From an uncultured Flavobacterium sp. (GTDB taxonomy: Bacteria; Bacteroidota; Bacteroidia; Flavobacteriales; Flavobacteriaceae): a DNA stretch of 64,000 bases. Each line of letters begins with the position of its first letter. Position 1 is the stretch's first letter. This document shows positions 42,801 through 51,187 of this stretch, piece after piece. The DNA is taken from the NCBI RefSeq assembly GCF_951805225.1, contig NZ_OX638201.1, positions 4,836,001 through 4,900,000 on the forward strand. The letters are read 5' to 3'. Under the pieces are notes generated by a model that was not told the origin of the DNA, made no database searches, and saw only the letters and a list, made by a program, of their open reading frames with translations. The position numbers were made by a program, and so were the translations under genes.

Positions 42801-45800
42801 GTTTTTTGTAAAATTAACGCTAAACCAATCTAAGTTGGTGTTGAAACCATTTTTTAAGTTTAAAGTATTCAAAGCATTGTTTGAAAAATCAATTTTAATT
42901 AAAGCTGGATTTTTCACAATACTCAAACTTGTAATTAAATTATAAGCAACATTTACATCAGTCAATGCAATATTGTTGTCTAAACTTAGAGCAGTGATTT
43001 GATTTGTGCTAGAGTTTAAAACGCTCAATTTTTTGTTTGCACTAATATCAAGAGCTGTTAAGGAATTAGTAGAACAGTTTAAAGTTGTCAAAGCAGCAAA
43101 ATCCTGAATTCCGGTTAAGTCTGCAATTGAACTGTTTGAAATGTCTAATGTTGTAATTGATGCAATATCTTCAGTAACAACTTTTCCATTTTTACCATCT
43201 TTATCTATATTTAATAGAATCAATTTATCTTCAAAATTTGGATCAGGAATCAAAGTAAAAGGTCTGCAATCTGTATTAAATTCGGCTGTTGCATCTTTAA
43301 TAGCGGACCATGTTGCAACAGAATAAGCAACGTCATCAACCTGAATACATTTTAAATCAGGATTGTTAGAAAAATTAGAAAAAGTAAGATCTAAATTCGT
43401 ATTTCCGCCATTTTTTAAATTTAAGGAAGTCAATTTATTATTCTCACAAGCCAATTCAGTTATTTTAGGATTTTTAGAAATATCTAAGCTTGTTAATTGA
43501 TTGTCTAAACAATCGAAAAGAACTAATTCTGTGTTTTTTGAAACATTTATCTCTGTCAATTTGTTATCGTTACACATGAAGTTCTGAAGCAAAATGTTAT
43601 TAGAAACATCTAAACTTGTGATTTGATTGGTGTAAGCGTAAAAATTTACCAATGCTGTGTTTTTCGAAACATTTATACCAGTAATCTGATTGTAACCGCA
43701 ATTCAAATCGGTTAAAGCCAGGTTGTTTTCAACATTTAAATCTGTCAGTTTATTTATTGAACAGGAAAGATCTTTTAGTGCAGTTAATGTCGAAATATCT
43801 AAAGTCGTTAATTTATTAGCGCTACATCCTAAAGTAGTCAACGCTGTATTTTTAGAAACATTTAAAGTAACTAATTGATTTTTTTGAGCTTGTAAATTTT
43901 CTAATTTAGTATTGCTTGATAAATCTAAGTTTGTTAAAAGGTTTTGAGAAACATATAAGTCTGTTAAAGCCTTAAAATCCTGAATACCTGTTAAGTCTGA
44001 AATAGAACTTTTAGAAACATTTAAAGATGTTAATGAAGCAATATTTGATGTTAGTACTTTTCCGTTTTTACCATCTTTATCAATATCTAAAGCAATTAGT
44101 TTATCCTCAAAATTAGGGTCAGGAATCAAAGTATAAGTGCTGCAATCTAAATTATAAGAAGCTGAAACGTCTTTTAAAGTTGTCCAATTTGCATCTGAAT
44201 AAGTTACATCATCAACCTGAATACAAGTTAATTTTAGATTTGAAGTAAAAGTTAGATTTGCTTTATCTAATAAAGTATTGTTTCCGTTTTGTAGATTCAA
44301 ACTTTCAAGACTATTGATGTTACAACGAAAGATTGTTAACAATGGATTTTTTGAAACATCTAAAGTTTTTATTTTATTTTCTTCACAAGAGAATGTTTTT
44401 AAAGCAGTATTTTTAGATACATCTAATACTTCTAATTGATTTCGACCGCAAGTAAATTCGCTTAAAGCTAAATTTGCAGAGACATCTAAAACAGGTAATT
44501 TGTTTCGTTGGCACCATAAGGTTACCAAAGTACTGTTGTTAGAAAAATTTAAACTGGTTAATGCATTATCTGTACAATAAATATTAGTTAACGCAGTATT
44601 AGCCGAAAAATCTAAACTTGTTAGTAAGTTATTATTACCATTAAAATATTCTAAAAGTGTGTTTTTTGAAGTATTCAATGAAGTCAACTTGTTGTTTCCG
44701 AAATACAAACGTTTTAGATTTACTAAATTTTCGATGTTTAAATCGGTAAGCTGATTTTTTTCAGCATGGAAACTGGTTAATTTTACATTGTTCGAAAGAT
44801 TTACACTTGTTAATGCATTGTTTGAAAAATCAACTGCTTCTAAAGAAACAAAATCTTCAATTCCGGTTAAATCCGTAATACCGCTTCCGCTAACATTTAA
44901 AGCTTTAACAGATGCAATACTTGTTGTAATAACCTTTCCGTTTTTACCATCAGTATCAATACTTAAAGCAATTAATTTGTCTTCAAATTTTGCATCAGGA
45001 ATTAATGTATAAACGTTACAATCCAGATTATAACTTGTAGTATTATCTTTTTGGATTTTCCAGTTTGCAAGAGCAAAATCAACATCTGCAACCTGAACAC
45101 ATTTTAATGTGCTGTTTAAATAGGTATTTACTTCTGTTAATTTATTATTTTTAGAAAGATCCAAACTTGTTAGTTTGTTATTATATAAGACTAACTTTTT
45201 TAGTTCTGTATTATTAGAAACATCAATCGTTGTCAAACCACTAGAAGTAGCAGATAGTTCGTTTAATAGTTTGTTGTTTGAAACGTCTAGTGATGTCAAG
45301 TTTTTACTAGAACATTCTAATACAGTTAAGTTTATATTATTTGAAACATCTAATGTGTTTGCTTCTAAATTGTTGCATTTTAATGTTTTTAAAGCTGTAT
45401 TTTTAGTAACATTTAATTTCTGCATTTTGCTTGGTGGAGTAATCAATACTTCCAGAGCAGCAAAATCTTCTATACCGGTTAGGTCTTTAATGTCTACATA
45501 GTTTGTGTAATTCAAGTCAAGCTCCTTAATTGTAGTTGCAACAGCTGCTGTTAATACTTTTCCGTCTATTACACTACCAGCACCTTTAATGGCCAAATAA
45601 CCTTCAAATGCCGGATCAGGAATTAAAGTATATTTTGGAGTTTCGCATACAGCCGAAAAATGCTTCCAGTCTTCCTTGCTCACAGACCAGTTAGCTTCTG
45701 AAAATTGAGGATCATCAACTAGAATACAATATAAACCAGGAGTCTTTTTTAAATATAAATTAGCAGGATTAATAGAAGTATTGGTTCCGTTTTTTAGATT

Positions 45801-46595
45801 CAATGTTTCTAAATACTCAGCATTTTCACAAATTAGCATTTTTAATGCGGCATTTTTTGAAAGGTCAAGATTGCTAATTTTTGTTTGTGAAATTGACAAT
45901 ACACTTAAATTGATATTGTTTGAAAGATCGATGCTTTGAATTTGAGAACAATAATTAAGATTAAGGTCTTTTAAAGCAATGTTTTGAGAAAAATCAAGAT
46001 TAGGTAAATTACTAGATTGAAAACTAATTTTTTCCAATAACGGATTAGTACTAAAATCCGGATTTGTAATTTTTTGATCATTTAATTCCAAAGTTCTTAA
46101 GTTTTGGTTTTGAGAAAGATCAATACTTGTGATTAATCCTCCTCCGGCCATTCCTCCTCCGGAAATTGTCAGTGATCTTAACTTTAGATTTGCAGAAACA
46201 TCTATACTCGTTAAAGGAGTTCTAACGAATGAAAGTATTTCGAGATTGACATTTTTAGATAAATCCAGTGTGCTTTTTTGTAATCCGTCAAATCTAAGAT
46301 CATATAAAGCGAGGTTTTTTGACAAATCTACAGTTGTTACATCATTAAAAGAACATCTGAAATTCTGTAGCGCCGTAAAATCTTCAATACCGGTTAAATC
46401 TGTAATAGAGTTATTAGAAAGGTCTAGAGATGTTACGCCAGAAATATTTGCAGTAGGTACTTGTCCGTCTGCTGGTGCTGTATCATAACCTAAAGCTATT
46501 AATTTGTTTTCAAAATTAATGTCCGGTATTGCGGTGTTTTGTGCATAAATAGAAAAATTTGCTAATAACAGCAACAAGAGTAGTTTTGTTTTCAT
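39852..46595 (-). CDS. Giant leucine-rich-repeat surface protein with T9SS sorting domain
   Basis: This 2247-aa protein has signal peptide MKTKLLLLLLLANFSIYAQ. It then has about nine modules of roughly 200-270 aa. Each module begins with a conserved cap (YTLIPDPNFEDKLIALDID, then DLTGIEDF), runs through several 21-residue LRRs of form LTSLDVSKNTALTxLxCxxN, and closes with LKNGNN and CIQVDDVxYSxxxW. The C-terminal 80 aa form a type A T9SS sorting domain (VVMFPNPTKGEVTIS; GVYYVYLINQ). It is expected to be secreted by T9SS and attached to the surface or released, where LRR arrays usually bind protein or polysaccharide. It has its own upstream palindrome. Repeats are similar enough at DNA level for recombination. 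Confidence 0.9.
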   Translation of the reverse strand: MKTKLLLLLLLANFSIYAQNTAIPDINFENKLIALGYDTAPADGQVPTANISGVTSLDLSNNSITDLTGIEDFTALQNFRCSFNDVTTVDLSKNLALYDLRFDGLQKSTLDLSKNVNLEILSFVRTPLTSIDVSANLKLRSLTISGGGMAGGGLITSIDLSQNQNLRTLELNDQKITNPDFSTNPLLEKISFQSSNLPNLDFSQNIALKDLNLNYCSQIQSIDLSNNINLSVLSISQTKISNLDLSKNAALKMLICENAEYLETLNLKNGTNTSINPANLYLKKTPGLYCILVDDPQFSEANWSVSKEDWKHFSAVCETPKYTLIPDPAFEGYLAIKGAGSVIDGKVLTAAVATTIKELDLNYTNYVDIKDLTGIEDFAALEVLITPPSKMQKLNVTKNTALKTLKCNNLEANTLDVSNNINLTVLECSSKNLTSLDVSNNKLLNELSATSSGLTTIDVSNNTELKKLVLYNNKLTSLDLSKNNKLTEVNTYLNSTLKCVQVADVDFALANWKIQKDNTTSYNLDCNVYTLIPDAKFEDKLIALSIDTDGKNGKVITTSIASVKALNVSGSGITDLTGIEDFVSLEAVDFSNNALTSVNLSNNVKLTSFHAEKNQLTDLNIENLVNLKRLYFGNNKLTSLNTSKNTLLEYFNGNNNLLTSLDFSANTALTNIYCTDNALTSLNFSNNSTLVTLWCQRNKLPVLDVSANLALSEFTCGRNQLEVLDVSKNTALKTFSCEENKIKTLDVSKNPLLTIFRCNINSLESLNLQNGNNTLLDKANLTFTSNLKLTCIQVDDVTYSDANWTTLKDVSASYNLDCSTYTLIPDPNFEDKLIALDIDKDGKNGKVLTSNIASLTSLNVSKSSISDLTGIQDFKALTDLYVSQNLLTNLDLSSNTKLENLQAQKNQLVTLNVSKNTALTTLGCSANKLTTLDISTLTALKDLSCSINKLTDLNVENNLALTDLNCGYNQITGINVSKNTALVNFYAYTNQITSLDVSNNILLQNFMCNDNKLTEINVSKNTELVLFDCLDNQLTSLDISKNPKITELACENNKLTSLNLKNGGNTNLDLTFSNFSNNPDLKCIQVDDVAYSVATWSAIKDATAEFNTDCRPFTLIPDPNFEDKLILLNIDKDGKNGKVVTEDIASITTLDISNSSIADLTGIQDFAALTTLNCSTNSLTALDISANKKLSVLNSSTNQITALSLDNNIALTDVNVAYNLITSLSIVKNPALIKIDFSNNALNTLNLKNGFNTNLDWFSVNFTKNPALSCIQVDNAIYSNDNWNGKLDKTSYFTEDCNAFTLIPDSNFEQKLIDLKIDIDGKNGKVLTASISKVTDLNVQLSEINDLTGIEDFTALEYLNCQFNNLSSLNVSKNSKLIELYTHGNNLTALNLTANTELTTLQANKNQITTLDISKNTKLVYINVSENKLRTLNLKNGNNNNFQGALLVKNPTLSCISVDNPSFANASTSIFFKDETASFNTECILYTLIPDVNFENKLIALGIDSGTPNGKIETSKISSITELDLYGSFITDLTGIQDFASLTSLSVMSNKLTSVDVSQNLALTYLNVSWNTLTTLDVSKNIALENLSINNNNFTSIDVSHNNNLQYFTCLSNQLTDIDVTKNQKLRSLWCSSNQITTLDLSKNTSLTAIICTDSKLSSINLKNGNNQSITNTSINLKNNPFLKCILVDNALYSNTYWTSFKDASAGFSTVDCSSVTVIPDLAFEAKLIDLGIDTDGTNGTVLNSSISSLLTLNVSNSSIKDLTGIEGFTNLKNLDCSGNLISNLNLSQNKLLATLDCNNNKLLSLNLKNGDKTNFSSGSNFSNNADLTCIQVEDADYATTTWTSIKDATASYNVDCNAYTSIPDPNFEDKLIALDIDKDGKNGKVLSASIKKVTYLDLSNSNISDATGIEDFTSLTYLDLSLNNLSTINVSQNTLLLKLDLNYNKITNLDLSTNKELFNLSFAGNQISTIDLSQNKKLHYLSADYNSLSVLDLTANNELEIISCGSNNLTTLDTSNHANLITLLCELNKISALNLSNNLKLDILQCYSNNLTSLDLSHNTELTRLNAASNNITSLDLSQNKKLVLVYLVLNPLTTLNVQNGNNENFIVPPVTGKKMVDPMNYTSFLQIKTLSCIQVDNVEFSNSKWSGIKETSATYSTTCKNLGIEDSVFEKVVMFPNPTKGEVTISNVTLEKATVYNTLGQLVRSFTLDSANTSNTIDLSGLPRGVYYVYLINQDAASAKKVIVE

Positions 46596-46620
46596 AGATT
46601 GAGTTTATGATTCAGTGGCG

Positions 46621-46664
46621 CAATTGTACAAATTACAATTGTAAATTCCTTACGGGAACCCGTA
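46621..46664 (-). promoter_or_regulatory. Palindromic site and -7-like box of the 2247-aa LRR gene
   Basis: TACGGGAACCCGTA (46651-46664), within the 16-bp perfect palindrome TTACGGGAACCCGTAA, begins 56 bp upstream of the start. Its centre is 33 bp upstream of a TACAATTG box (46621-46628). The same layout precedes the 1141-aa gene. Confidence 0.6.
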
Positions 46665-46715
46665 AAGCGGGGAATTAAAGATTTTAAAAAACAGTAAAAT
46701 ATAATTCATTAAACT

Positions 46716-46751
46716 AAAAAAATCCCATTCGCCGGGGCGAATGAGATTTTT
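46716..46751 (-). terminator. Terminator behind the FN3-like lipoprotein gene
   Basis: ATCCCATTCGCC pairs with GGCGAATGAGAT around a short loop, between A7 and T5. It is near-identical to 39797-39833. Confidence 0.8.
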
Positions 46752-46780
46752 AGTTTTAACAATTTAATTCTAACTTAATT

Positions 46781-47476
46781 TTAATTGGTTTTGAACTTCC
46801 AAACCTGACCAACAGTTTCCCCACCTTTATTATCTTTTACTACAACTTTCCAGAAATATTCTTTTGTAGCATTTAGGGTTACATCAAATGAAGTTGCACT
46901 TGTGTTTTCGCTAACTTTTACCGTTGGTGGATTTGTAGTTCCAAAATACACATCATATGTAAGAACATCTGTCGCATCGACGTCTGAAGCATTCCATTTT
47001 AAAGTTGCCGTTGCAGTATTCAAAAGAGAATTAACCGCCGGTTGTACTAATTCCGGAGAAAATGGTAAATGATTTACAACAGCTTCACCAGTAGTATAAA
47101 GCTTATAAGTAGGCGAATAAGCACTTGATAATCCTTTGCTGTCTGTAGCTTTTACTCTCCAGTAATACGGTGTGTTTTTGTCTAAACTTATCGAAGAACT
47201 ATTCGCATTAACGTCGTTTGTTTTTACGATTTGAGTAAAGGCATTATCTTTTGCTACCTGAATTTGGTAGGTAATGACATCATTATTAGCATCTGTAGAA
47301 GCATTCCATTGAAAGCCAACGGTATTATCTACGCATAATTTATTATCAACCGGAGCTGTTAAAGCAGGAACAGTAGGAGCAACATTCACAACTTCAGGAG
47401 TTGCAGAATCATCACTTCCGCCGCCACATGAAACAAGCGAAAATCCAATAATTGACAGGTATATAAACTTCTTCAT
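46781..47476 (-). CDS. Lipoprotein with two fibronectin-III-like domains
   Basis: A 231-aa protein with a lipobox signal peptide, MKKFIYLSIIGFSLVSCGGG (Cys17), and an acidic/Ser linker. Two beta-sandwich domains follow, each with an FN3-like pattern (FQWNASTDANNDVITYQIQV, YYWRVKATDSKGLSS; LKWNASDVDATDVLTYDVYF, YFWKVVVKDNKGGE). It starts 2 bp after the LRR-1141 stop, so the two are translated from one mRNA. It likely sits on the outer membrane and may anchor or accompany the LRR protein, by position only. Confidence 0.82.
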   Translation of the reverse strand: MKKFIYLSIIGFSLVSCGGGSDDSATPEVVNVAPTVPALTAPVDNKLCVDNTVGFQWNASTDANNDVITYQIQVAKDNAFTQIVKTNDVNANSSSISLDKNTPYYWRVKATDSKGLSSAYSPTYKLYTTGEAVVNHLPFSPELVQPAVNSLLNTATATLKWNASDVDATDVLTYDVYFGTTNPPTVKVSENTSATSFDVTLNATKEYFWKVVVKDNKGGETVGQVWKFKTN

Positions 47477-47478
47477 TT

Positions 47479-50400
47479 TTATTTTTTTATAATTTTTAGA
47501 TATTCCGGAGTTTCTAAATAGACTTTTACAGCATAAATTCCTGAAGCTTGATTTTCAAGATTCAATAATGCTTTTCCATTTTCGATAGTATAAGTTTTAC
47601 CAGAAATTAATTGACCTCCAAAATTGTACAACTCTATTTTAACTTCTGTTTTATTTGTTGGAATTTGAATTTCAAAACTTCCCGAAGTTGGATTTGGATA
47701 TGCAGACAAAATTTGTGATTCGAAATCTGAAACAGAAACTTTTTTAGCAAAAACACCTTCACACGCTTTGGCAGTTGTAACTTCTACTACCGCATTTTTA
47801 TCAACATTTACAGAGAAAGCTGCGTCATTGGTTTGAAACTGTTTAGCTCCATCAACAAAAACTGTAAATGGTGCAGTTCCTTGTGTAATTTCAACATCAA
47901 CAGTTTTCGATGTTATGCTTGATTTTCCTGTAATAGTAACGGCTTTTGCAATTGTTAGATTAAAAGTTTGTTCATATACTTCTCCCGGAATTGTTACAAT
48001 AACAGCATAAGTTCCTGGTGCCAGATTATTAACTTTTAGACTCTTGTTTGTAAATGTGCTGGTTTTTCCGTTTACGCTTGCAGTATATGAAAATTCGGCA
48101 GTTGCGGTTATGCTAATTTCGCCATTGTTTTCTCCAACACAAGATTCACCTTTTGTTTCTACAGTAAAGTTTTTTGAAGGTAAACTAAAGCTGCATTCTG
48201 TATTATAACTTGCAGTTTTATCTTTAAAAGTAGCCCAAGTTTTATTAGAATAATCAACATCATCAACAAGTATACAAGTTAAATTTGGATTATTTGTAAA
48301 AACACTGTTATACACAATTTCAAACTTTGTATTGTTGCCATTTTTTAAATTTAATTTGGTCATATTATTGCTTCCACATAACAGTTGCTTCATGTTTGGA
48401 TTAGCAGATATGTCTAAACTAGCTATTTTATTACCGCTACAGTATAAACGTTCTAATACAGGGTTTTTTGATACATCTATGCTTGTTAGTTGGTTATACT
48501 CACAGGCTAAAAAAGTTAAGCCTGGTTTTTGAGATACATCTAATGTTGTTAACTGATTAAAAGAACATTGTAGATTCTCTAAAGCAGGATATTTAGAAAG
48601 ATCCAGACTTGTTATTTGATTAGATTCGCAGGAAATAAATTTTAAAAGTTTATTGGCAGAAAAATCAATAGATGTTAGTTTATTATTACTCACATTAATA
48701 GAGGTTAGCTTTAGGTTTTTAGATACATCTAATCCAACAATTTTATCGTTTGAACTACAATCTAAAACTTCTAAATCAAGATTTTGAGAAAGGTCTAAAC
48801 TTGTTAATAAACCTTGTAGGGGACTATAATTACCTTCTTCATTAGATGCAGCACATGCTAAACTCTTAAGTTTTTTGTTTGCAGTAACATCCAGGCTTGT
48901 CAATCTGTTTAGAGAACAATCAAGTTTCGTTAATTCTAAATTTTTTGATACATTAAGTGTTGTTAAATTATTTCTATAAAGATTTAATTCAGTTAAAGCT
49001 AAATTATTAGAAACGTCCAGAGTTTCTAATTTAGTTTGATAAGAGGTTAGTTTTCTTAAAGCTAAATTGTGAGAGATGTCAATTGTTTTTAGAACACCAC
49101 TGTTATAAGAAGGTAATGTTAATTCTTCAAGTGCTGTAAAATCTGCAATTCCTGTCAGGTCTTCAATTTTTAGATTAGTGTAATAATCGCTCAAATCTAA
49201 AACCTTGATAATAGCAATTTTGCTAGTCAATACTTTACCATCTTCTACAGCATCAATACCTTTTTTTATTAGGGATTTTTCGAAATTAATATCTGGAATA
49301 AGAGTATATTTTACAGGAGCACATGGCGCATTTGTAAAAATTGTATAAGGATCAATATTTGATGTCCAATTTGCAGTAGAATAAGCAACGTCATCTACAA
49401 TTAAACAGTATAAACTTGGAGTTTCACGAATAGAGAAATCAGTATCTTTTATTTTGGTATTATTGCCATTTTTTAAATTTAGCTCACTTAATAATATATT
49501 TCCAGTACAATTAAAATAAGTCAAATTAACATTTTTAGAAACATCTAAAGTTTTAAGTTGATTATAACTACCATTAAAAAAATCTAAATTTATACTAGCC
49601 GATACATTTATAGTTTGTATTAAATTTGATTGAAATTCAAGTTCAGTTAAACCAGTGTTAGCAGAAAGATCTAAACTTGTCAGTTTGTTATAAGCACAAT
49701 TTAAATTCTGTAAAGAGGCTCCGCTAGAAGTTTTGAGGCTTGTCAATTTATTAGAAGAGCAATCCACAAATCTCAGTTTTGTGTTTTTAGACAAATCTAA
49801 TGTAGTAAGTGAATTAGTTGTAATAAATAAATATTCTAATGTAGTATTATTTGAAAGATCTATAGTACTTAATTGGTTTCCTAAACATTTAAGATATCCC
49901 AGTACTTTATTTTTTGAAAGGTTTAAAGAGGTTAATTTATTATAACTTACTTGTAAAGTTCCTAAGTTTTCGTTTTGAGAAATATCTAAAGTAGTTAATA
50001 AATTACTAGTTAAATCTAAGAAGTTCAAAGAAGTGTTTTGTGAAAAATCTACATTTTCTAACTTATTAGCAGAAGCATTAAGATTGCTTCCTGCTTTATT
50101 GATAGTTAAACTAGTTAATAGATTATGGCTACAGTCAATATTTAATAATAATAAATTTTTTGAAAGATCAAGATTCGTCAAATTGTTATTATTGCAATAC
50201 AATGAATACAAAGCACTAAAATCCTCGATTCCACTTAAATCGCTAATTGAGCTATTTGATATATTCAAAGATTGTAATGTATTGATTTTTGATGTTAATA
50301 CTTTACCATCAATAGCACCAGAATCAATTCCTAAATCGATCAGTTTCTTTTCAAAATTTACATCAGGAATCATTGTGTATTGTGCAGGAGCTTCGGCAAC

Positions 50401-50904
50401 ATCTACAAGAGAAACATTATCAACCAAAATTTCAGAATCAAGAGATCCGTTTGTCCAGATATCTACTTCAATATTCTCAGAAGTAGGTGAATTATATTCA
50501 AATTCAATTTTTCTCCATTCAGTAGTTGAGAACGTAACGTCTGATTTTTTGACTATTTCTTCTTTGAATACGCCAGGTTTGTGGTAAACGCTAAAATCAA
50601 TAGAAGAAAATGTACCTTTTACAACTTTGTGATACATCGTTACACGATATTTTTTACCAGCTTCTACAGCAAAATAGTCGGTATTTATGTAGTTGAATGT
50701 ACCGCTGGCAATCATCATATTAGTACTTGATGTACCATTTTGAGCAGTTGTGCTTTGAGAAACATAACCACTTAAGAAACGATTCCAATGATCTGGTTGA
50801 GATGACGAAGACCAGGCTTCGAAGCTCCCATTTGGAACTAAGTTGGTTTGTGCAAAAATTGAAAAATTTGCTAATAACAGCAACAAGAGTAGTTTTGTTT
50901 TCAT
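47479..50904 (-). CDS. LRR surface protein (1141 aa) with carbohydrate-binding-like N-domain and T9SS sorting domain
   Basis: The signal peptide MKTKLLLLLLLANFSIFAQ differs by one residue from the 2247-aa paralogue. Residues about 20-170 form a CBM-like beta-sandwich (LVPNGSFEAWSSSSQPDHW, then VDNVSLVDV). Two LRR modules with IPDVNFEKKLIDLGID caps and 21-residue LxxLDVSxN repeats follow. A region of about 130 aa with two Ig-like strands (KNFTVETKGESCVGENNGEI) comes next. A type A T9SS tail (ILSAYPNPTSGSFEIQI; GIYAVKVYLE) ends the protein. It is probably an exposed adhesin or binding protein. First gene of a two-gene unit with the lipoprotein. Confidence 0.9.
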   Translation of the reverse strand: MKTKLLLLLLLANFSIFAQTNLVPNGSFEAWSSSSQPDHWNRFLSGYVSQSTTAQNGTSSTNMMIASGTFNYINTDYFAVEAGKKYRVTMYHKVVKGTFSSIDFSVYHKPGVFKEEIVKKSDVTFSTTEWRKIEFEYNSPTSENIEVDIWTNGSLDSEILVDNVSLVDVAEAPAQYTMIPDVNFEKKLIDLGIDSGAIDGKVLTSKINTLQSLNISNSSISDLSGIEDFSALYSLYCNNNNLTNLDLSKNLLLLNIDCSHNLLTSLTINKAGSNLNASANKLENVDFSQNTSLNFLDLTSNLLTTLDISQNENLGTLQVSYNKLTSLNLSKNKVLGYLKCLGNQLSTIDLSNNTTLEYLFITTNSLTTLDLSKNTKLRFVDCSSNKLTSLKTSSGASLQNLNCAYNKLTSLDLSANTGLTELEFQSNLIQTINVSASINLDFFNGSYNQLKTLDVSKNVNLTYFNCTGNILLSELNLKNGNNTKIKDTDFSIRETPSLYCLIVDDVAYSTANWTSNIDPYTIFTNAPCAPVKYTLIPDINFEKSLIKKGIDAVEDGKVLTSKIAIIKVLDLSDYYTNLKIEDLTGIADFTALEELTLPSYNSGVLKTIDISHNLALRKLTSYQTKLETLDVSNNLALTELNLYRNNLTTLNVSKNLELTKLDCSLNRLTSLDVTANKKLKSLACAASNEEGNYSPLQGLLTSLDLSQNLDLEVLDCSSNDKIVGLDVSKNLKLTSINVSNNKLTSIDFSANKLLKFISCESNQITSLDLSKYPALENLQCSFNQLTTLDVSQKPGLTFLACEYNQLTSIDVSKNPVLERLYCSGNKIASLDISANPNMKQLLCGSNNMTKLNLKNGNNTKFEIVYNSVFTNNPNLTCILVDDVDYSNKTWATFKDKTASYNTECSFSLPSKNFTVETKGESCVGENNGEISITATAEFSYTASVNGKTSTFTNKSLKVNNLAPGTYAVIVTIPGEVYEQTFNLTIAKAVTITGKSSITSKTVDVEITQGTAPFTVFVDGAKQFQTNDAAFSVNVDKNAVVEVTTAKACEGVFAKKVSVSDFESQILSAYPNPTSGSFEIQIPTNKTEVKIELYNFGGQLISGKTYTIENGKALLNLENQASGIYAVKVYLETPEYLKIIKK

Positions 50905-50929
50905 AGAGAGGGTTTATAATTCAGTCGCG

Positions 50930-50973
50930 CAATGATAAGCAATCCACATTAGTTTTCCTTACGGGAAACCGTA
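50930..50973 (-). promoter_or_regulatory. Palindromic site and -7-like box of the LRR-1141 unit
   Basis: TACGGGAAACCGTA (50960-50973) is a TACGG-N4-CCGTA palindrome beginning 56 bp upstream of the ATG. A TATCATTG box (50930-50937) lies centred 33 bp downstream of it. Spacing is identical to the site before the 2247-aa gene. Confidence 0.6.
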
Positions 50974-51187
50974 CGTGTAATTTGTTTCTCCTTAAAATTT
51001 TATAAAAATGAAAACAGTATATTTATAGATGAATTGATTAAAAAAACATGATTTAAGCCGTTTGATTGGCTTTAGACAATACTTAAGAAAGTGTCAAAAA
51101 TCATAAGGCATTGTTAATCGTTAGTTTTTTGTAACAAAAAATCATAATTTAGGCCCATCTTTTAACTTTATAATAATATACAGATAC

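Noticed and set aside
39852..46595. Regularly spaced DNA repeats resembling a CRISPR array
   Set aside because: The periodicity of about 63 bp encodes 21-residue leucine-rich repeats in one long open frame; repeats are not identical and there are no spacers or cas genes.
44788..50587. Several plus-strand ORFs of 60-184 aa antisense to the LRR genes (for example 50033-50587)
   Set aside because: They are mirror frames created by the biased repeat codons; no signal peptide, motif or start context supports them.
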